This document shows, piece after piece, positions 16,255 to 23,193 of a stretch of DNA of 34,472 nucleotides. The notes beneath the pieces are model-generated. The model was not told the origin of the DNA, made no database searches, and saw only the letters and a list, made by a program, of their open reading frames with translations. Every line of letters starts with the position of its first letter. Positions within the stretch are counted from its first letter, which is position 1. Source of the stretch: Candidatus Gastranaerophilales bacterium (GTDB lineage Bacteria > Cyanobacteriota > Vampirovibrionia > Gastranaerophilales > Gastranaerophilaceae); contig CALUTH010000002.1 of the NCBI GenBank assembly GCA_944323635.1, positions 1 to 34,472 of the forward strand, read 5' to 3'. Position numbers and translations under genes: made by a program.

Positions 16255-16626
16255 TTATTTTTCCGTGCCGATATATTCTTCGACCTTTTTTACAATCTGG
16301 TCTAATTCAAACGGTTTTGTAATATATTCGTTTACGCCGGTTTCTTCGCCTATCAGTTTATCTTCAGTTTGAGAACGCGCCGTAAGCATTATAATAGGAA
16401 TATCTTTGTACTTGTTATCGTATTTTAAAAGCCTGCTTATCTTATATCCGTTGATTTTTGGCATCATAACGTCCAGAATGATTAAATCCGGCATAAGTTC
16501 TTTGGCAAGCTTAAGCCCGTCTTCTCCGTTATATGCGCAATAACAGGTGTAGCCCGATACTTCCAGTACAAATTTCAAACTTTCGACGATATCCTGCTCA
16601 TCATCAACTATGAGGATTTTTTTCAT
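16255..16626 (-). CDS. Single-domain response regulator (CheY/Spo0F-like)
   Basis: This 123-residue stand-alone receiver has acid-pocket Asp8-Asp9 (KKILIVDDEQD), phospho-acceptor Asp52 (LIILDVMMP), a conserved Thr in IIMLTAR, and the Lys of ITKPFE. There is no output domain, so it acts by protein contact or as a phosphorelay carrier. I start it at ATG 16626, with AAGGAGA 7 nt upstream. An in-frame ATG at 16641 lies inside that ribosome binding site's leader and is unlikely. The start lies inside the 3' end of the kinase gene (23-nt overlap), so kinase and regulator are coupled partners. The next gene, the GspE-like ATPase, follows after 27 nt. Confidence 0.93.
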   Translation of the reverse strand: MKKILIVDDEQDIVESLKFVLEVSGYTCYCAYNGEDGLKLAKELMPDLIILDVMMPKINGYKISRLLKYDNKYKDIPIIMLTARSQTEDKLIGEETGVNEYITKPFELDQIVKKVEEYIGTEK

Positions 16627-18616
16627 GAGAATCTCCTTCAATCTCGTATGAATACATTATATCACACTTATTCCCGCTGGGCTCGTATTCTTCCGCTGCG
16701 GATAGAATTCTGGTTTTTAAGAATTCTGCGGATGGCTTGTCGCCTTCCGGCATGAGCATTGTTATTGACGTTCTGTCATTGTCGCTCTTTTCAATCAAAG
16801 CGTTCTGAAGAAAGACTTTGTTTATGATGTTTTCGGTATTAAGCAGGTGTTCTATAAAACCGCTTTTGCCCGATATATTTACGATTGCAAGTGTCGAACC
16901 GTTTGATTTTGCTTTTACAATCATCTGTTTTTTTATCATATCAAAGTTGCTTTTGTCGTTGGCGACGGGGATTACAAAGTAGAACCGCGAACCTTTGGAA
17001 ATTTCACTGTCGCACCAGATTGCGCCGTTGTGTGCCTCCATAAGCTGTTTGGCAATTGGAAGTCCAAGTCCCGAACCGCCTACTTTGCGCGAGAGCGGGT
17101 TTTCTATCTGGGCAAACTTGTCAAATACGTGGTTTAAGTCTTTGCGCTCAATCCCGATACCTTTATCCTCAACGCAGACTTGAAGATAGTTGCCGCGCAG
17201 CCGCTTGATTTCTTCTTCAAAACAGTGGTCGTACTGAATATCACGCGCATTGACTACTTTTGTGGAAATTTCTATTTCTCCGGAATCCGGTGTAAATTTG
17301 ATTGCGTTTGAAACAAGGTTTGTCAAAACCTGCTCAAGCCTGTTAGAGTCGGCAAAGATTTCCACATCATCGGTCATTGGCGTGTATTTAATTTCCAGAT
17401 TTTTTTCTTTTGCCATTTCTGTGAGGTTGGATTTTACATACTCGATGACCGGATTAATATTGATAAGTGCAAATTTGAAATCCATTTTGCCCGCTTCGAT
17501 TTTGGAAATATCAAGCAAATCATTGATAATTCCCGAAAGCCTTACTGTGTTGCGTTTCCCCATCATTACAAATTTTTCGATATTCTCGCTCAATTCTCCT
17601 GCTTTGCCGCTCAAAATTATGTCCATAGCGTTTTTAATTGCAGTAAGCGGCGTTCTTAATTCGTGGGAAACTATCGAAATAAAATCTGATTTCAGGCGTT
17701 CGAGTTTTTCAAGCTTTCTGTTGGTTTCTTTGATTTCCTGATAAAGTGACGCACTCCGAATCGGCAGACTGACCTGTCTTACAAGTGTTTGAAAACAGGT
17801 TGCATCCTCCGTATTGAACGGGGTTGAACGGTAGATTTCCACAAACCCGTAAAAATCATCGTTAAAACTGATTTGGGAAAACATGCTGTCAAATCTGAGT
17901 ACCGAAAAATCGTATTCTTTTATCGTGTGTTTTACGGTTTTTTCGATTTTCAGGTTCCCGATTTTAATATCAACCGGCGGGTCTTCTATGATTGATTTGT
18001 AACTCAATATAGCGCGGAGTTTAAGGGCTTCAAGCAGTCTGTCTGATACATTGTAGATAGAATTAATTACAAGCACGGGCTCGCGCGGCGAGCGGAAAAT
18101 CAGGACACACGCCAAATCAAAATTTAATGACTTATCAATCCCTTCAATCATTATTTTGATAAGTTCTTCCTTGTCCAATGACCCTGCAAGCTGTGAACTT
18201 GTGTTATACAGCACGTTTAACTGGTACAGACTGCGTGCAAGTTCCTGGTTGGAGTCGGCAAGTTTCTGGAGTGATGTTCCGGTTCTTAGCCCCGCATCGA
18301 CTATTGCAGAAATTATGTTTTTGTCGGCGTCTTTTGAAATAATAAGGTTGGCGTGGTTTGTGACATCTTTGCCGACCGGATTTTCTCCCGTGTATAAAAT
18401 CAAAATAACCGGATAGTGCTTAATTGTTTTTATCACAGCTTTTATTTCAAGCCTCTGAATATCACAATCAAGTATAACAACATCGGGAGTTTCAACTTTC
18501 AAAATATCTTCAATATTGATTTCGTCAGAAGATACAAGAAACTCTTTGCCTTTAAGCGCCGATTTGACGGTCTTTTCTTTTTCATCCGAGTCTGTTATAA
18601 AAAGTATCCGTGCCAT
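16604..18616 (-). CDS. Hybrid sensor histidine kinase (REC-GAF-HisKA-HATPase)
   Basis: This 670-residue cytoplasmic kinase has no transmembrane segment. Residues 1-110 form a receiver-like domain (LFITDSDE, VVILDCDI with Asp50/52, ISKDAD). A coiled segment and a GAF-like sensor domain follow (about 125-285), then HisKA with phospho-His318 in VSHELRTPLTAI. HATPase_c has an N box (NLVSNAIKFTP), a G1 box (VEDKGIGIE), an F box (FDKFAQIE) and a G2 box (GGSGLGLPIAKQLM), ending near 550. The last 110 residues (STLAIVNISG onward) may be a degenerate GGDEF or receiver-like tail. It is the first gene of the operon with the receiver, ATPase, FlhB and sigma genes, suggesting it controls the secretion/flagellar module. 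Confidence 0.92.
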   Translation of the reverse strand: MARILFITDSDEKEKTVKSALKGKEFLVSSDEINIEDILKVETPDVVILDCDIQRLEIKAVIKTIKHYPVILILYTGENPVGKDVTNHANLIISKDADKNIISAIVDAGLRTGTSLQKLADSNQELARSLYQLNVLYNTSSQLAGSLDKEELIKIMIEGIDKSLNFDLACVLIFRSPREPVLVINSIYNVSDRLLEALKLRAILSYKSIIEDPPVDIKIGNLKIEKTVKHTIKEYDFSVLRFDSMFSQISFNDDFYGFVEIYRSTPFNTEDATCFQTLVRQVSLPIRSASLYQEIKETNRKLEKLERLKSDFISIVSHELRTPLTAIKNAMDIILSGKAGELSENIEKFVMMGKRNTVRLSGIINDLLDISKIEAGKMDFKFALININPVIEYVKSNLTEMAKEKNLEIKYTPMTDDVEIFADSNRLEQVLTNLVSNAIKFTPDSGEIEISTKVVNARDIQYDHCFEEEIKRLRGNYLQVCVEDKGIGIERKDLNHVFDKFAQIENPLSRKVGGSGLGLPIAKQLMEAHNGAIWCDSEISKGSRFYFVIPVANDKSNFDMIKKQMIVKAKSNGSTLAIVNISGKSGFIEHLLNTENIINKVFLQNALIEKSDNDRTSITMLMPEGDKPSAEFLKTRILSAAEEYEPSGNKCDIMYSYEIEGDSHEKNPHS

Positions 18617-18885
18617 ATCTATATATTAACAGTAAATCAGCCGAGGGCAAATTATAACAAGAAATTAATAATCGGGCAGGAAAACGCCGTTGTGACGACG
18701 CGTTGAACGCCTGAATGCTCTTTCTTACTGCGGTTGCTGTGCAGGCGAGGGCTGTAGGGACAATTTTTTTGTTTACACTCTTGACAAAAGTAAAATAATA
18801 CATTACAATGTGTATAACAAATTTATACATGTAAACAGTTTGTTACCCCCAAAAAGATGGAATTATTGTGGTTAGGAGGATTTAA
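18617..18885. other. Divergent intergenic region with promoter and operator-like repeat
   Basis: This 269-nt gap separates the kinase operon from the first cassette gene. Positions 18680-18770 are more GC-rich than the rest and contain CGCCTG and CAGGCG as a loose inverted repeat, perhaps a dispersed intergenic repeat. The rest holds the promoter and inverted repeat listed separately. No kinase promoter is obvious. Confidence 0.4.
18781..18828 (+). promoter_or_regulatory. Consensus promoter and inverted repeat of the first cassette gene
   Basis: TTGACA (18781-18786, perfect) and TACAAT (18804-18809, 5/6) are 17 bp apart. Directly downstream, over the expected transcription start, is GTATAA-N5-TTATAC (18812-18828), placed like a repressor operator. 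AGGAGG precedes the ATG at 18886. Confidence 0.8.
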
Positions 18886-20091
18886 ATGCCAAAAAACTTG
18901 AGAGATTACGTCAATGACGTAATGAATGACAACAGAATATTCAGCTATGAAGATGTACTTGCGATGGATAATGAAGAGGGCAAATATTATCAGAAGGCGC
19001 TGGATTATCAATATGGGAAAATCGGGTTTCCAAGCAATGCGGAACTAGCAAACTCGAGTGACGTCGTCTTTGTTAACGAATATACAAGACAGGACGGAAC
19101 TTTAGTAAGAGCACATTACCGTTCAAAAGCGGGACACGGGAACCCGAATAAACCTGTAATGCAGTCACCCAAAGAATACAAGTCAACACTGGAAAAAGAA
19201 ATAAACGACTACATGGACAGAGATGTACAGAAACGTTACGGTAAACCGACAGGGTTTGCTGTACCTGTATCCCATAATTATGAAGTGGCTAATAAGATTA
19301 TGCAAACAAAAGAATATAAGGAATTTGAAGCTGTTCTGAATCAATTATTACAAGGTTCTGACCAGAAGCAATCAGATATGTATTTAGAAATGGTTGAAAA
19401 GGCTCAAAAGCTGCAAAAACTACCTGAATTTGGTAAATTAGAAAAAGGGTTGGGCTTATCGTATTCTCTTGCAACTTCAAGACCAGTATACAATGCTCAA
19501 GTAAAAGCAATAAAGAATCCTAATTCTATATCATCAAAGATTGCTGAAGGGTTATTCCCAAATGCTACAAAATATTATAGGATTGCGGCAACAAATGGTC
19601 AATCTGTTCTTCGCGGTATAGATGATGATAATATACTGTATACTGTAAAGCAAATAGAAGATAGAAAATTAAAGGAGCATATATTGATGTCTATGCGAGG
19701 AAATAATGTTAATATACATACATTGGTTGTTCAACCAAAACTTAATGCTGAGTTAACACGTGTTGTAAAAAACACATCAACAGTAAAAAATGCTTTAAAA
19801 AATTATTCTGGCAAATTAATTTTTCCAATTGATTTTCAAAATGAAAATAATGATTTATATAAAACTATTGGACATGCACATTTATTTAATCCGCATAGGA
19901 ATAGTGATGGTAATATAATTGTTACATTGGTAGATTACTATGACTTTGATGAAAGTTTTACTGGTGGTTTCGCTGGTGCATTGGTTGATAATGCTTATGT
20001 TCAACAAGAAAGAGGTGATTTAACTAATTATGTTTTATTGATAGACCTTAAATATACTCCAGAAGAATGGCAAAAAATAATAAATAATTAG
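18886..20091 (+). CDS. Putative toxin/effector, cassette 1 (shared C-terminal domain)
   Basis: This 401-residue soluble protein has no signal peptide. The N-terminal half (1-225) includes RQDGTLVRAHYRSKAGHGNP at about 64-85, a motif style common near phage-derived or polyvalent proteins, and Lys/Gln-rich helices. Residues 226-401 match the C-terminus of the protein at 21132-22157: NAT-x-YYRIAATNG, DDDN, VVQPK, DLY-x-T-x-GH-x-H (His330, His332), DGNI and VDYYDF (350-354), then NAY-x-QQE-x-G-x-LTNYVLL. The invariant His, Asp, Tyr and Lys suggest an enzyme. DNA becomes visibly AT-richer from mid-gene. A 64-nt spacer leads to a polytopic membrane protein, the probable immunity protein. Toxin function is inferred from architecture only. 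Confidence 0.7.
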   Translation: MPKNLRDYVNDVMNDNRIFSYEDVLAMDNEEGKYYQKALDYQYGKIGFPSNAELANSSDVVFVNEYTRQDGTLVRAHYRSKAGHGNPNKPVMQSPKEYKSTLEKEINDYMDRDVQKRYGKPTGFAVPVSHNYEVANKIMQTKEYKEFEAVLNQLLQGSDQKQSDMYLEMVEKAQKLQKLPEFGKLEKGLGLSYSLATSRPVYNAQVKAIKNPNSISSKIAEGLFPNATKYYRIAATNGQSVLRGIDDDNILYTVKQIEDRKLKEHILMSMRGNNVNIHTLVVQPKLNAELTRVVKNTSTVKNALKNYSGKLIFPIDFQNENNDLYKTIGHAHLFNPHRNSDGNIIVTLVDYYDFDESFTGGFAGALVDNAYVQQERGDLTNYVLLIDLKYTPEEWQKIINN

Positions 20092-20107
20092 AAAATATAT
20101 TAAACAG

Positions 20108-20150
20108 TTGCAAATGTTGATAGTATATGTTAATATACTATCAACAGGAG
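20108..20150 (+). promoter_or_regulatory. Internal promoter overlapped by a 13-bp inverted repeat, cassette 1
   Basis: TTGCAA (20108-20113) and TAATAT (20131-20136) are 17 bp apart. A perfect inverted repeat, GTTGATAGTATAT (20116-20128) and ATATACTATCAAC (20133-20145) around GTTA, spans the promoter and ends against the AGGAG site (20146-20150). It could bind a repressor as DNA, or form an RNA hairpin in readthrough transcripts from the toxin-like gene. Confidence 0.65.
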
Positions 20151-20155
20151 CAATA

Positions 20156-21082
20156 ATGACACATAAGCGGACATGCATGTTTTGGGGCTGGGAAAATATA
20201 ATTATTCTGTGTTTAAACTTGTTTAATTGTTTTACGGGATTTGTACTGATATTTTCTTTGTATTTTTGGGAAAGTTTAGCAGAAACTGTATTAGATATAA
20301 AGCTATTACCGGTCTATATTTTTACTGCTGCATTGAACTTTTCTATCATACTTGCGTTGGTGTATTTTAGTATATTTAGTATTACCCAAAGAACCGGAAT
20401 GCTGCGGTATATTTATGATTTAAGATGTAATAGTGCTAAAAGACGGAAATTATATGCTTTGGCGTTATTCTTATCCCCCTGCTTTCTTTTTAATATACTG
20501 GTAATTCTTAGCGGAACTTTTAAAACTCCAATGGATAACTTAATAACACTTCTAAACGGGGCTTATTTTTCAATGGCGTTTCCTTTAATTTTGGTATTTG
20601 CGGTGTGGAAGTTTATGGCGTATCTTTCAGAGCGCTGTGAAAAAATATTAAAAGGTATTTTTAAATTAACTGTATTTGTTTTACTGCCGTTGTATTCGTG
20701 TTTAGTTCATTATTTTGTACTTGAGTTAATAAAAGACTTATATTACTACTCTATAATATTTGAAGTTCTTATTTGTCTTGTGGTCATGTTGTCCGGTATA
20801 CCACTACTGATTGATGAAAAAACTTCGAAATTAATAGATTGTATCATGTCAAAAATATTGTGGATAATACCTGCGTGGTTTTTGGGGGTATACTGGGTAT
20901 GCTTTAATGTGCAGGAAGATTGGATTGTGTTTATTACGTTGTACTTATCGGTAATGCTCGGGTTGATTTTTCTGCTTTCATCCCCGATTATGAAACTCAA
21001 GGCAAAGAATATAGAACTGCGCAGAGAAGTTGAAGAAATGTGTATCAACCAAAATAATGGTGTTTGTATAAATAACAAATAA
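20156..21082 (+). CDS. Polytopic membrane protein, putative immunity protein 1
   Basis: This is a 308-residue membrane protein with about eight predicted helices and no known motif. It belongs to a local family with the proteins at 22222 and, more distantly, 23194. Shared traits are a mid-protein L-S-P-x-F ... FPLI-x-VF stretch and a C-terminal signature, SSPIMKLKAKNIELRRE, which places a basic tail just after the last helix. I start it at ATG 20156 with AGGAG 5 nt upstream. An earlier TTG at 20108 would fall inside the -35 box of its own promoter. It follows the putative toxin by 64 nt. Immunity is inferred from pairing, duplication and membrane topology; a transporter or sensor is not excluded. 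Confidence 0.72.
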   Translation: MTHKRTCMFWGWENIIILCLNLFNCFTGFVLIFSLYFWESLAETVLDIKLLPVYIFTAALNFSIILALVYFSIFSITQRTGMLRYIYDLRCNSAKRRKLYALALFLSPCFLFNILVILSGTFKTPMDNLITLLNGAYFSMAFPLILVFAVWKFMAYLSERCEKILKGIFKLTVFVLLPLYSCLVHYFVLELIKDLYYYSIIFEVLICLVVMLSGIPLLIDEKTSKLIDCIMSKILWIIPAWFLGVYWVCFNVQEDWIVFITLYLSVMLGLIFLLSSPIMKLKAKNIELRREVEEMCINQNNGVCINNK

Positions 21083-21090
21083 TCCTATAT

Positions 21091-21131
21091 AAAGAAATGT
21101 CCAGAAACGTTACGGGACAGGGGTAAATAAA
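21091..21131 (+). repeat. Scrap of cassette-1 coding sequence before cassette 2
   Basis: The 14-mer CAGAAACGTTACGG at 21102-21115 is identical to 19228-19241 inside the first toxin-like gene. ATGT precedes and GACAGGG follows in both, with a 6-nt gap in this copy. It looks like a leftover N-terminal coding fragment at a recombination junction. The AGGGG that serves as the ribosome binding site for the next gene lies within it. Confidence 0.6.
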
Positions 21132-22157
21132 ATGGATAATAATACGGACTACCTGCAGGAGCTTATAGACATACTTCCTGAAACAGAATATACACCGTTA
21201 TACCCGTCAAACGGAACATTAACGGGTCAGATAGAAATGTCAAACAATATAAGTAATGAAATACCTGCAGTGAATGTACAACCAAACATAAAACCATCAA
21301 CCCAACCAAAACCGCTTGCAAAACCCTATACCGGCAGGGAGATGAATATAAGTAATATTGAACTGCCTGAAAAGGAAAGATTAGGACAATGGGATAGAAT
21401 GCAAAAACAGATTGAAAAACCAGTTTGGTATCCTTCAAAACTAACACCAGTAGACAAAATGGAACGTGTGGTAAGAAAAACCCCAGATAATATATTAAAA
21501 GCATTTAAGTATGTAATTAATAAGGTGGGCTATCCTCTGCTGTCTACTGATAAAGGATATAAATTGCAGGAATTTGCAAGTAAAAACAAAGTAGTTTCAG
21601 AAGCCGTTGAAAAAATTTATTCTCCAAATGCAACGGAATATTATCGGATAGCAGCTACAAATGGTAGGTCTGTACTTGAAGGAACGGATGATGATAATTT
21701 GATATTTACTGTTGATAAAGTTCAAGACACTGACTTGAAAAATCATATATTAGAGATAATGCACGAACATGGTGTAAATCGTAAAACTATGGTAGTCCAA
21801 CCCAAGGAGGGCTCACGTTTGATGAACGATGTTAAGTATTCCCCAACAGTAATAAATGCATTAAAAAATAATCTGAATAAGAAAATAATAGATCTTGATT
21901 TTACCGGAGAAGGTGATTTATATAGAACATTAGGGCATACCCATATCTATAGACCATATAAAGATAGAGATGGAAATATAGTTGTAAATATCGTAGATTA
22001 TTATGATTTTAGTGATTCTGATGCTCATACAGTAGACGGAGCTGTAATCAGAAATGCATATAAACAGCAGGAAAAAGGAGAGTTAACTAATTATGTATTG
22101 TTACTTGAATTGAAATATGAGCCGTGGAAATGGATAATGTTAAACTATGATTGGTAA
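21132..22157 (+). CDS. Putative toxin/effector, cassette 2 (same C-terminal domain)
   Basis: This 341-residue soluble protein has residues 166-341 homologous over their full length to residues 226-401 of cassette 1, with His269 and His271 (GHTH), DYYDF at 289-293, and the same YYRIAATNG, VVQPK and LTNYVLL blocks. Residues 1-165 are unrelated to the other protein: an acidic start, a Pro/Asn-rich linker (about 40-75), then a basic helical region. A constant C-terminus on exchangeable N-termini is what cassette shuffling produces. There is no signal peptide. It is followed by a 64-nt spacer and the second membrane protein. The catalytic activity is unknown; a D-x-Y-D motif as in colicin M-type enzymes is present but the His-Arg pair is not. 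Confidence 0.7.
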   Translation: MDNNTDYLQELIDILPETEYTPLYPSNGTLTGQIEMSNNISNEIPAVNVQPNIKPSTQPKPLAKPYTGREMNISNIELPEKERLGQWDRMQKQIEKPVWYPSKLTPVDKMERVVRKTPDNILKAFKYVINKVGYPLLSTDKGYKLQEFASKNKVVSEAVEKIYSPNATEYYRIAATNGRSVLEGTDDDNLIFTVDKVQDTDLKNHILEIMHEHGVNRKTMVVQPKEGSRLMNDVKYSPTVINALKNNLNKKIIDLDFTGEGDLYRTLGHTHIYRPYKDRDGNIVVNIVDYYDFSDSDAHTVDGAVIRNAYKQQEKGELTNYVLLLELKYEPWKWIMLNYDW

Positions 22158-22171
22158 ATATATTAAAACGA

Positions 22172-22214
22172 TTGCAAATGTAGATAGTATATGTTAATAT
22201 ACTGTCTACAGGAG
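22172..22214 (+). promoter_or_regulatory. Internal promoter overlapped by inverted repeat, cassette 2
   Basis: TTGCAA (22172-22177), 17 bp, TAATAT (22195-22200). The inverted repeat TGTAGATAGTATAT / ATATACTGTCTACA (22179-22192, 22197-22210) encloses the same GTTA centre and abuts GGAG. Against cassette 1, a T to A change in the left arm is matched by A to T in the right, and one further change leaves a G-U pair. Confidence 0.65.
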
Positions 22215-22221
22215 CAATTAT

Positions 22222-23082
22222 ATGTTTAACAGGATAAATAGAGTACCAATAGTAGAAATCGTTACAATATTACTGTTAAATATTATAATATTTATTATTG
22301 GTACATTTCAATTATTCCTTCTCTTTCTTGAATTTGACGGGTATGTTTCTCAGGAGAGGTATAATGAGTTAGTTTTCTTATTAAGATGTAACATTTTTGT
22401 GATTAGCTGCTATGTTTGTGTATATTTAAATCTGTTTCATCTATCAGTAAATCGTTTTTTTATAAATTTGATTTATTATTTTATGCATCGTCGAATAATC
22501 TTAAAAGTTGTATGTGCAGCATTGCTTGTTTTGTCGCCGGCATTTTGGCTTGGCTTTGGTACTGGGGATTATCTGGGGATTATAAGTGGGATAGTTTTGA
22601 CTTTCGGGTTTCCGCTAATTGTACTTTTTATGAACAAGGCTTTTTTAGATTGGGTGAGGAAATACAGTGTAATCATTTCCGACTGGTTATATTTTATAAT
22701 GATAACCCTTTTATTACTGCTGCTCTTGATTTATCCTGGTATCTTATACTATTACTTGCTTTATTTTGACCAAACTAAATTTTCGACTGTTGAAATAGTA
22801 ATATTGGCTTTTGTGTTGTTGATAACAGTTCCTCTTTTAGTTACTTCCTTTACGCGGGCAATAATAGAAAAGGTAAAGAAATATGTTTTGTATTTATTGC
22901 CATTTTGGGGTATCTTTTTGTATTTTGTAATACATGTACAAAATAATTACCTGATAAAACTTTATTCTGTTTATATTTCTGTTCTATTACTGTTTGTCCT
23001 GCTATTCTCAACTCCAATATTAAAACTAAAAGCAAAGAATTTGGAATTACGCAGAGTGATAGAAAAGAGTTTGAAAATGTAA
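22222..23082 (+). CDS. Polytopic membrane protein, putative immunity protein 2
   Basis: This 286-residue homologue of the protein at 20156-21082 has about eight helices. Collinear landmarks are VLSPAFWLGF, GFPLIVLF, LLPFWGIFLYF and the C-terminal LFSTPILKLKAKNLELRR. Overall sequence divergence from its sister is much greater than that of the two spacers preceding them, as expected if each copy is adapted to a different partner. The ATG has GGAG 7 nt upstream. No enzymatic residues stand out. The third family member follows after a short gap without an intervening toxin-like gene. Confidence 0.72.
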   Translation: MFNRINRVPIVEIVTILLLNIIIFIIGTFQLFLLFLEFDGYVSQERYNELVFLLRCNIFVISCYVCVYLNLFHLSVNRFFINLIYYFMHRRIILKVVCAALLVLSPAFWLGFGTGDYLGIISGIVLTFGFPLIVLFMNKAFLDWVRKYSVIISDWLYFIMITLLLLLLLIYPGILYYYLLYFDQTKFSTVEIVILAFVLLITVPLLVTSFTRAIIEKVKKYVLYLLPFWGIFLYFVIHVQNNYLIKLYSVYISVLLLFVLLFSTPILKLKAKNLELRRVIEKSLKM

Positions 23083-23157
23083 ACAATGATTAATTGATGC
23101 ACTGGTATAATAAGAACAAAGGATGTTGCCTATAAATAAGTAAATATATTAAATACG

Positions 23158-23186
23158 TTGATAAAAAGTAAGATGTGTACTATAAT
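23158..23186 (+). promoter_or_regulatory. Consensus promoter of the third membrane gene
   Basis: TTGATA (23158-23163) and a perfect TATAAT (23181-23186) are 17 bp apart, after an AAATATATTAAA block that also precedes the other two internal promoters. The palindrome seen in those two is absent. The predicted start of transcription coincides with the ATG at 23194. Confidence 0.7.
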
Positions 23187-23193
23187 ATGTCAT

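Noticed and set aside
18582-18830. 82-codon minus-strand open frame between the kinase and the cassette region
   Set aside because: It overlaps the kinase start and the cassette promoter and is probably repeat-derived intergenic sequence.
20108-20155. N-terminal extension of the first membrane protein from TTG 20108
   Set aside because: That TTG is the -35 box; the ATG at 20156 has an ideally placed AGGAG. The same argument removes TTG 23158 for the third one.
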